64,000 nucleotides of DNA. Source: Mucilaginibacter corticis. GTDB lineage: Bacteria; Bacteroidota; Bacteroidia; Sphingobacteriales; Sphingobacteriaceae. The stretch spans positions 992,001 through 1,056,000 of the forward strand of contig NZ_VLPK01000001.1 of NCBI RefSeq assembly GCF_007558865.1. Direction: 5' to 3'. Below the pieces are notes generated by a model. The model saw only the letters and a program-made list of their open reading frames with translations. It ran no database searches and was not told the origin of the DNA. The position numbers and the translations under genes are program-made. Below, piece by piece: positions 50,161-56,775 of the stretch (its first letter is position 1; the number at the start of each line of letters is the position of its first letter).

Positions 50161-50920
50161 AAAGCCCCTCACTACCGAGCAAAAAATTAACCGGCGCACA
50201 TTTATTTCGTTTGGAGTATTTGGCGCGGCCGCGATTGGCGGCGTGTTTGGGTGGAAATGGCTCTATAACTCGCCCGAAGAGGTAACGGCAATTACCGGGG
50301 GCACCCGTGTACCATTGCGCCGGGCACTAAATAAAACCGAGATTGCGGTACGCCGCCTTTTATACAGCGAGAAACATTTGGTAAGGACCTATCCAAAATC
50401 AATGGCGGCCAAAAATGTACGTCAAAATAGCGATGTAGGCGTTGAAAGCCCGATAGATCTTGCAGCCTGGAAACTTCAGGTAACCAAAGGTAACGGAGAG
50501 AAGTTATTGATCGGTATTGAGGACATCAAGGCGCTGCCGAAGACCGAGATCGTTTATGACTTTAAATGCGTTGAGGGCTGGGACCAGATCCAATACTGGG
50601 GTGGCCTGTCTTTTGTTGATTTTGTAAAACACTTTAATCTTGACTCCGAAACCAAAATGGACTACGTAGGCATGGAAACCCCTGATAAACTATACTACGT
50701 CGGCCTGGATATGGATAGCGCCCTGCACCCGCAAACCCTGCTGGCTTATGAAATGAATGAAAAGCCGGTGCCTTTAAACCACGGCGCGCCGCTAAGGCTG
50801 ATCATCCCGGTTAAGTATGGCGTTAAAAATTTAAAACGGATAGGCTCCATCAGCTTCAGCAACCAACGCCCCCGCGATTACTGGGCCGAGAAAGGGTATG
50901 ATTATTTTTTGGGGTTGTAA
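50141..50920 (+). CDS. Tat-exported molybdopterin oxidoreductase (SUOX/MsrP-like)
   Basis: A 259-aa protein of the sulfite-oxidase/YedY molybdopterin family. The start at 50141 has an AAAAAGGA ribosome site. The N-terminus has a twin-Arg signal (NRRTFISFGVFG). The catalytic domain has YDFKCVEGW with the Mo-ligand Cys, WGGLSFVDFV, and PLNHGAPLRLIIPVKYGVKNLKRI. MsrP relatives reduce methionine sulfoxide in periplasmic proteins. Substrate here is inferred from the Met-rich peptide gene and redox genes of the same regulon. It lies 3.5 kb from modABC. Confidence 0.86.
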   Translation: MTKKQAKKPLTTEQKINRRTFISFGVFGAAAIGGVFGWKWLYNSPEEVTAITGGTRVPLRRALNKTEIAVRRLLYSEKHLVRTYPKSMAAKNVRQNSDVGVESPIDLAAWKLQVTKGNGEKLLIGIEDIKALPKTEIVYDFKCVEGWDQIQYWGGLSFVDFVKHFNLDSETKMDYVGMETPDKLYYVGLDMDSALHPQTLLAYEMNEKPVPLNHGAPLRLIIPVKYGVKNLKRIGSISFSNQRPRDYWAEKGYDYFLGL

Positions 50921-50928
50921 TTGAAAGG

Positions 50929-52050
50929 TTACGGCTTCGTTACCGCCGACAAAAAATGCGTCACAGCATAAGTTGATAACTGTCCGCCCGGTCCGTTTAA
51001 GTTATAATCGAAACCATGTGTTGCCCATGTAAGTTTGAGCCAATAGTGCGCAACACCTGCATCATTCAGTTTATTGTTCAATTTATCGCTGTGCTCATAA
51101 GCCACCAGCACATCGTTTTCACCGTGGATGATCAATGTCGGCACAGAAGACTGGTCGACAAACCGAATGGGTGAGCTTTGCTCATAGTTTTGCGGCACTT
51201 TTGTATACGTGCCCCCAAGATAAGCTTCCATCACGGCACGTGAATTCAAAACCAATGGGTTTGCCGGGACTGAATACCCCCAAACCATATCGGCAGGGCC
51301 GTAAAAATCAATTACACCTTTAATGTTTTTATTGCACAGGGTATAAGCAGAAAGCAGCGCAATCTGCGCCCCTGCCGAGCGGCCCAGCAAAACAAAGTTG
51401 TTGGTGTCTATTTGTAATTCGGCGGCATGTGCGGTAAGATACTTTATGGCGTTCTGAACATCCTCGCGTGGCGCAGGGTCCAAATGCTTTGGCGCCAGGC
51501 GATAATTGATGGACGCCACGTTATAGCCTTTGCCGGCAAGATAGCTGTTTAACTCGGGCAGTTGTTTGCTGTTGCCACCGCTCCACGATCCGCCATGGAT
51601 CACAACCACACATGGCTTTTTTCCTGCAATTTGCGATGGGTAATAATCAAGGGTTAAAGCCGTGTCGGCATAAGTGATATACGTTAACGATTTATTGTCC
51701 ACAACCATATTACCGGCAAACAATTTTGAAAAACTGAACGGTGGCTGGTTGTCATTTGTATTCGTATAAAATGCTTTGTTCAGGTCGTTTTTAAGATCAT
51801 ACCCAATAAGGTAAGCCTTAATTACCGGTGATAAAAAAACAATGATGGTTACAATCCCTGCTATAGTGCCTGCCAATTGATATTTTTTTACCCAAATACC
51901 TGATATGGTCAGCGCCGCGGTAATCCCCGCAAAAATTAAGGGATACTCTGTAACCAGAATTGCCAGCAGCCAAAAATAATAAGCCGGGGCCTTAAACACA
52001 GATAACAGCGATACTACAAAAAAGAGAATGATCAATAAGAACCTGGTCAT
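50929..52050 (-). CDS. Membrane-anchored alpha/beta-hydrolase (BD-FAE-like esterase)
   Basis: A 373-aa protein with three to four hydrophobic segments in the first 85 residues and an alpha/beta-hydrolase domain after about residue 120. Features are the oxyanion turn VIHGGSWSGG, NYRLAPKHLDPAPREDVQNA, nucleophile elbow LLGRSAGAQ, the acid in HGENDVLV and the His in THGFDYN. This fits BD-FAE/acetyl-esterase type enzymes that deacylate sugars or peptides. It converges on the molybdoenzyme operon with 8 nt between stops. Confidence 0.8.
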   Translation of the reverse strand: MTRFLLIILFFVVSLLSVFKAPAYYFWLLAILVTEYPLIFAGITAALTISGIWVKKYQLAGTIAGIVTIIVFLSPVIKAYLIGYDLKNDLNKAFYTNTNDNQPPFSFSKLFAGNMVVDNKSLTYITYADTALTLDYYPSQIAGKKPCVVVIHGGSWSGGNSKQLPELNSYLAGKGYNVASINYRLAPKHLDPAPREDVQNAIKYLTAHAAELQIDTNNFVLLGRSAGAQIALLSAYTLCNKNIKGVIDFYGPADMVWGYSVPANPLVLNSRAVMEAYLGGTYTKVPQNYEQSSPIRFVDQSSVPTLIIHGENDVLVAYEHSDKLNNKLNDAGVAHYWLKLTWATHGFDYNLNGPGGQLSTYAVTHFLSAVTKP

Positions 52051-52168
52051 ATATACCTGTGTTATTAATAAAGTGCGGCTTTACAGCCATTTAAATTTAT
52101 AATTATACGTGTTTTTAACCAAATCCAAGTGATTTGATGAATATTATACCATTGTTAGCAACAACCGG

Positions 52169-52780
52169 TTATCCTTCTACCAGTTCAACTTCGGCAACGG
52201 GGCTAAACAGATAAACACGTTTGGTTTTTAGTTCGGTGCATTTGTAGCGCTTGCGCAGCTTTTCTTCCTTTCTGAAAACCCGTCCGTCTTTCAATTTAAA
52301 TACCGCGTTAATGGGTAATTTCTCTACCGTGTGGATATCCTCTTTTGGCGCGTCATACTTGCGCAGCGAGCGGTACAAGGTCAAATCAGAACAGCTGGAT
52401 GCCGCCGGGTTGTTCAAATAGCTTACTATGGCATGCTTAACATCAGGCGGAAAAACGTCCTTTTCAAAAAAAGGCTGCATCATTTTTTTGAAATTGTTTT
52501 TCCATTCGGTACCATGCGGTTTGGCTTTATGCTTATGCTCGTTCCAGGTATGCAGGTGCGCAAACTCATGTACGGTAGTTACCAAAAACGCGTAGGGGTT
52601 TAAATCGAAATTAACAGAGATGCGGTGCCCTTTGCCCTGGTGCGGGGCCCGGTAATCGCCAAACTTGCTGCCGCGATTGCGTGAAATCTTAAACTCACAT
52701 TTAAAGTAATCTATCCACCGGCCTATCAACGGGGCGGCCTCGGGCGGAAGATACTTTTCTAAAACTTTTACTTTGTCCAA
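52169..52780 (-). CDS. SprT-like zinc metallopeptidase-fold protein
   Basis: A 203-aa SprT-like protein with the zinc motif VHEFAHLHTW (HExxH) and a third His probably in HKAKPHGTEWK. The C-terminal part is basic with conserved CTELKTKRVYLFSPV. The start is a TTG (52780): an in-frame stop lies two codons upstream, no ATG occurs before the conserved region, and AGAGG sits 6 nt upstream. The physiological substrate is unknown. Confidence 0.83.
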   Translation of the reverse strand: MDKVKVLEKYLPPEAAPLIGRWIDYFKCEFKISRNRGSKFGDYRAPHQGKGHRISVNFDLNPYAFLVTTVHEFAHLHTWNEHKHKAKPHGTEWKNNFKKMMQPFFEKDVFPPDVKHAIVSYLNNPAASSCSDLTLYRSLRKYDAPKEDIHTVEKLPINAVFKLKDGRVFRKEEKLRKRYKCTELKTKRVYLFSPVAEVELVEG

Positions 52781-52823
52781 TGCTTACCTCTGTATCAAAG
52801 ATAGCTCTTTAAGGGAAAAGGTC

Positions 52824-52911
52824 AAAGGTTAAAGGCGAAAGGTTTGTGAATAGTTGAAGCGATATATCTAAAATTTGCGACAATGCCTTTTAGCTTTCAG
52901 CTTTAACCTTT
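52824..52911. repeat. Inverted repeat at the end of feoB
   Basis: AAAGGTTAAAGGCGAAAGGT (52824-52843) pairs with its reverse at 52892-52911 with three mismatches across a 48-nt loop. It looks like a dispersed extragenic palindrome; the right arm reaches the feoB stop codon. Confidence 0.5.
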
Positions 52912-55025
52912 TACCTCAATAAATTATACGCCACAAAGCTGGCCACATAAGCCAATACCGTCATATAGGCAAATTGTATGGCCGGCCAGCGCCAGCTTTT
53001 GGTTTCGCGGTAAACTACAGCTACGGTACTTGCGCATTGCATAGCAAAGGCATAAAACATCATTAAAGAAAAAGCTACAGCCAATGAAAACACCGGCTGC
53101 CCGGTTTGTGTATTTTTGGCATCGCGCATTTTTTCCTGTACCGATTGCATATTATCCGCATCGCCGTTTACGCTGTATATGGTGGCCATGGTGCCCACAA
53201 ACACCTCGCGCGCGGCAAATGATGTGATCAACGCTATCCCGATCTTCCAGTCGAACCCTAAGGGGCGAATAACCGGCTCAATAACATGACCCAGTACCCC
53301 GGCGTAAGAGTTTTCCAGCTTTTCTGAAGCGATATCTTTATTCACCTGGTCCGCGCTAACACCTTGTGTATATTGCGGCTGTTTGTATTTAGCTTCAATT
53401 TTTTCAAATCGGTCGCCCGGCGCGTATGATGCTAGTACCCATAATACGATGGACACCGCTATGATCACCTTACCCGCCTGTAAAACAAATGATTTGGAAC
53501 GGTCATACATAGAAAAGGCCACGTTGTTCCACCTCGGCATACGGTACACCGGCAGCTCCATGATAAAATAACCACGCTCGCGGCTCTTTAAAATAAACTT
53601 GAATACCCAGGCCACTACTACTGCCGATATTAAGCTGAACACATACATGCCCGTTAACGCCAAACCCTGCAGGTTAAAGAACCACCAGATATTTTTATTG
53701 GGTACAACCAAAGCTATCAATAAGGTATAAATAGGTAGGCGGGCAGAGCAGGTTACCAATGGCGTAACCATAATGGTGATCATGCGATCTTTCCAGCTCT
53801 CAATGGTGCGGGTACTCATGATCGAAGGTACCGCGCACGCAAAACCACCGATCAGCGGTACTACAGATTTTCCGTTTAACCCGACTTTGCGCATCAATTT
53901 ATCCATCATAAAAGTAACGCGCGACATGTAGCCGGTATCTTCCAATATGGATATAAAAGCAAATAAAATAGCTATCTGCGGTATAAACACCATCACACCA
54001 CTTAAGCCGGCAATTACACCATCAACCAACAGGCTAACCAACGGCCCGGGCGGTAATACGTGGTTCAGTGTGTTTTGTATCCACACAAAAGCGTCGGCTA
54101 TGCGGTCCATCGGGTAGGAGGCCCATGAAAATATGGCCTGGAACATGAACAGCAAGACGGCGAAAAATATAATAAAGCCAAAAACCTTATGGGTAAGGAT
54201 CTTGTCTATCTTATTGCTTAATGTTTCATCATGGGCTGTAACCGGCACCTTAACCGTATCATATAACAACTCGTTAATAAAGCTGTACCGGGCAATGGTT
54301 TCGCTGCCCTGCGCTTTTTGCGAGTGAAAAGAATGTTCCTTTTCAAGTTCTTCTATCCTGTCAGACTGTTCGGCCGATAAAAACTTTAAGGTTTCATGCT
54401 GATGTGCAAGCTGTAAGGCAAAGTAAGGGTTTTCAATACTTAGCTCATCGCTGATGCTTGCTATCAGTTGCGGGGCGATAGATCTTACATCGATACTATC
54501 TTCCTGTAAAGCAAACTTATTAGCGTATGAAATGGCGGTTTTGAGCTGATCTATCCCATCTAATTTACGAGCGGCGATAGGCACTACCGGAACACCCAGG
54601 CTCTTTGAAAACCGGTCGACATCAATAGCTATCCCTGACTTTTTGGCCAGGTCCATCATGTTAAGCGCTATGATCACGGGGATCTTCAGATCGGCAACCT
54701 GGCTATATAGCAGTAAGTTTCTTTTTAGATTTGTGGCATCCAGGATAACAACAACCAGGTCGGGCGTTAATGGGTTATGCCTGTCGGCCAGTACAGAAAA
54801 AACGATGGATTCGTCCTGACTTTTAGGGTAAAGGCTGTAAGTGCCCGGCAGGTCAACTATTTCTGCGGTACGGCCATCCGGAAGTTTGGCATAGCCAACT
54901 TTTTTATCAACAGTAACCCCCGGAAAATTTCCTATTTTTTGATTTAGCCCGGTTAATACATTAAAGAGTGTGGATTTACCGGTGTTTGGATTTCCAACAA
55001 GCGCAACTCTTATATCAGCTTTCAA
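52911..55025 (-). CDS. feoB: Ferrous iron transporter FeoB
   Basis: A 704-aa iron(II) permease. The N-terminal G domain has GNPNTGKSTLFN (G1), GVTVD (G2), DLPGTYSL (G3) and ALNMMDLA (G4). A helical GDI-like region (to about 270) precedes the membrane domain with about ten helices, including the Cys-containing GGFACAVPSIMSTR and LVTCSARLPIY gates. feoA lies 10 nt upstream in the same unit. Confidence 0.95.
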   Translation of the reverse strand: MKADIRVALVGNPNTGKSTLFNVLTGLNQKIGNFPGVTVDKKVGYAKLPDGRTAEIVDLPGTYSLYPKSQDESIVFSVLADRHNPLTPDLVVVILDATNLKRNLLLYSQVADLKIPVIIALNMMDLAKKSGIAIDVDRFSKSLGVPVVPIAARKLDGIDQLKTAISYANKFALQEDSIDVRSIAPQLIASISDELSIENPYFALQLAHQHETLKFLSAEQSDRIEELEKEHSFHSQKAQGSETIARYSFINELLYDTVKVPVTAHDETLSNKIDKILTHKVFGFIIFFAVLLFMFQAIFSWASYPMDRIADAFVWIQNTLNHVLPPGPLVSLLVDGVIAGLSGVMVFIPQIAILFAFISILEDTGYMSRVTFMMDKLMRKVGLNGKSVVPLIGGFACAVPSIMSTRTIESWKDRMITIMVTPLVTCSARLPIYTLLIALVVPNKNIWWFFNLQGLALTGMYVFSLISAVVVAWVFKFILKSRERGYFIMELPVYRMPRWNNVAFSMYDRSKSFVLQAGKVIIAVSIVLWVLASYAPGDRFEKIEAKYKQPQYTQGVSADQVNKDIASEKLENSYAGVLGHVIEPVIRPLGFDWKIGIALITSFAAREVFVGTMATIYSVNGDADNMQSVQEKMRDAKNTQTGQPVFSLAVAFSLMMFYAFAMQCASTVAVVYRETKSWRWPAIQFAYMTVLAYVASFVAYNLLR

Positions 55026-55035
55026 TTACTTAGTA

Positions 55036-55251
55036 CTACTGCAATATAATAGTTGAAGCTTCGCGTTTGCGCAGGCTCAACTGGTATCCTGATACGTTTA
55101 TGGCAATGGGGTCGCCAAGGGGGGCAATGCGGTCAACTCTGATCTCTTCGCCGGGTAAACAACCCATCTCCATTAATTTAACGGACATTTCAAGATCTGT
55201 GAATTCTTTTACAATACCTTTTTCTCCTACTTCAAGTTGCGAAAGCCTCAT
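55036..55251 (-). CDS. feoA: Ferrous iron transport protein FeoA
   Basis: A 71-aa SH3-like cytosolic partner of FeoB (EKGIVKEFTDLEMSVKLMEMGCLPGEEI, GDPIAINVSGYQLSLRKREA). First gene of the feoAB operon, behind a -33/-7 promoter and palindrome at 55270-55306. Confidence 0.92.
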   Translation of the reverse strand: MRLSQLEVGEKGIVKEFTDLEMSVKLMEMGCLPGEEIRVDRIAPLGDPIAINVSGYQLSLRKREASTIILQ

Positions 55252-55269
55252 ATAAAAACGTTAACCTAA

Positions 55270-55306
55270 CAAATGTATGGCTTATTTAAATTAAATCCAA
55301 ATAAGC
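55270..55306 (-). promoter_or_regulatory. feoAB promoter with overlapping palindrome (likely iron operator)
   Basis: Minus strand -33 TTTG (55298-55301), 20-nt spacer and -7 TACATTTG (55270-55277), an exact match to the Bacteroidota promoter rule. A perfect inverted repeat GCTTATTT-N11-AAATAAGC (55280-55287 and 55299-55306) covers the -33 box and spacer, ideal for a Fur- or DtxR-type repressor. The identity of the regulator is not shown. Confidence 0.72.
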
Positions 55307-55419
55307 ATAATAAATTAATGTAAAGTGCTGACTTATTGTAAAATTTACACCCATGCGAAAAAAAAATTGCATGTATAGACAACTCTTTGTTAAAAAATTA
55401 CGTTCTTTGTATATTATCT

Positions 55420-55490
55420 GTAAGCTCACGCTTACAATGTGATAAGGTTTAGGTTGAAAGCCCCCAAACAGCGAGTGTAAGGGGGCTTTT
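55420..55490 (+). ncRNA. Candidate small RNA or attenuator leader
   Basis: A short non-coding unit: promoter-like TTTG (55386-55389), 20-nt spacer, TATATTAT (55410-55417); then hairpin GTAAGC-TCAC-GCTTAC (55420-55435). A linker with ATAAGGTTTAGG follows, and a terminator with 9-bp stem AAAGCCCCC/GGGGGCTTT (55457-55465 with 55481-55489) and T-rich tail. The terminator loop contains GCGAGTGT, almost the GCGAGAGT in the loop at 11975-11987. It could be a free small RNA or a leader that attenuates the gene starting at 55520. Confidence 0.5.
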
Positions 55491-55519
55491 ATTTGCCCTA
55501 TAAATTTTACATTTACACC

Positions 55520-55972
55520 GTGAGCAAATTAAAAGAAGTTTTATTCCGGCAATGCCTTGATTATGTGCAAAAACGCATGGATGCCGCACAACAGGGAATT
55601 GATGAAGCGCAACAGGCATCAAAAGAGGACACCAAAAGCAGCGCCGGCGATAAATATGAAACAGGCCGCGCCATGATGCAACAGGAAACCGACCGAAATA
55701 TGGCCCAGCTTAATGAGGCCAATAAATTAAAGGTCGCTTTAAATGCTATTACCACAAATCTTTCGTCTAAGCAGATAGAAAATGGCAGCGTTGTAGTTAC
55801 CAACAACGGCAATTTTTACCTGGCCATAAGCGCGGGTGCTTTAGTTGCCGATGGCGAATCTTATGTTGCGATATCGCCGGCATCGCCAATCGGGTTAAAG
55901 TTGAAAGGGCTTAAAGCCAATGATCAGTTTGCTTTAAACGGCAAGGATTATAAAATAATAAGCATTTTATAA
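55520..55972 (+). CDS. GreA/GreB C-terminal-like protein
   Basis: A 150-aa soluble protein. The N-terminal 80 residues form a helical hairpin (KRMDAAQQGIDEAQQAS, SAGDKYETGRAMMQQETDR), and the C-terminal half a small beta domain (GSVVVTNNGNFYLAIS, ISPASPIGLKLKGLKANDQF). This layout recalls Gre transcription factors; such Bacteroidota proteins are sometimes labelled 3-oxoacyl-ACP synthase in error. A GTG start at 55520 is chosen, as the frame before it lies in the terminator tail. Function uncertain. Confidence 0.65.
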   Translation: MSKLKEVLFRQCLDYVQKRMDAAQQGIDEAQQASKEDTKSSAGDKYETGRAMMQQETDRNMAQLNEANKLKVALNAITTNLSSKQIENGSVVVTNNGNFYLAISAGALVADGESYVAISPASPIGLKLKGLKANDQFALNGKDYKIISIL

Positions 55973-56051
55973 GTTTATCGGCAGATAATGTTTGGTATTT
56001 GATATTAATCTTGTTTCTTTAGCTACCAAACAAACCAATCATTTTTTTACG

Positions 56052-56702
56052 ATGGATACTCCGCAAACCCTGCCCGTACTGGATGCTGTAGAATTACGTG
56101 TTTTAGGCGCATTAATTGAAAAAAGCAGAGCTACACCCGATTATTACCCTATGACGCTTAACGGGCTTACTGCGGCCTGTAATCAAAAAACATCGCGTAA
56201 GCCGGTGGTGCAGTATGATGATAACACGGTAATAGAGGCATTGAATACGCTAAAAAGGCGGGGTTTAACTTCTACGGCGACAGGTGGGTCTATCCGCTCG
56301 GTTAAATATAAACATAACTTTGCTATCGTGTTCCCGCTTATCCCGTCTGAACTGGCAATTATGTGCCTGCTGATGCTTCGCGGCCCTCAAACCCCAGGCG
56401 AAATCAACACAAACGCAGGCAGGTTATATGAGTTTGAATCGATAGAAGAAGTACAGGAGATGCTGGATAAACTGGCCGGCGGCGATATGCCTTACATTGT
56501 GCAGCTACCTAAGCGCCCCGGACAAAAAGAAGCCCGTTATGCCCACTTGTTATCAGGCGTACCTGAAATAAGTGATGATGATTTTGATGACCAACCCACC
56601 GGCAGATCAGACAGTGGACTTGAAGCGCGTCTGTCAAAAGTTGAGCAGGAACTGGCCGAGCTTAAGGAAGCGTTTGATAAATTGATGCAGGAACTATCTT
56701 AA
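56052..56702 (+). CDS. YceH-type DUF480 protein
   Basis: A 216-aa protein with two winged-helix domains: ELRVLGALIEKSRATPDYYPMTLNGLTAACNQKTSRKP at the N-terminus is the DUF480 hallmark, and LRGPQTPGEINTNAGRLYEFESIEEV starts the second. A coiled coil at the C-terminus (LEARLSKVEQELAELKEAFD) is also typical. Function unknown. The start is MDTPQ at 56052; longer frames upstream look non-coding. Confidence 0.88.
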   Translation: MDTPQTLPVLDAVELRVLGALIEKSRATPDYYPMTLNGLTAACNQKTSRKPVVQYDDNTVIEALNTLKRRGLTSTATGGSIRSVKYKHNFAIVFPLIPSELAIMCLLMLRGPQTPGEINTNAGRLYEFESIEEVQEMLDKLAGGDMPYIVQLPKRPGQKEARYAHLLSGVPEISDDDFDDQPTGRSDSGLEARLSKVEQELAELKEAFDKLMQELS

Positions 56703-56731
56703 TCAGCAGGGTAAAAATCGGCATAAAAAAA

Positions 56732-56753
56732 GCGATGGGCTTTCGCCCACCGC
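56732..56753 (-). terminator. Terminator of the outer-membrane barrel operon
   Basis: 9-bp stem (56732-56740 with 56745-56753, one mismatch), loop TTTC, and seven Ts on the minus strand; 23 nt after the stop of the barrel gene. Confidence 0.75.
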
Positions 56754-56775
56754 CTTCCCCTAATTATAATTGTTG

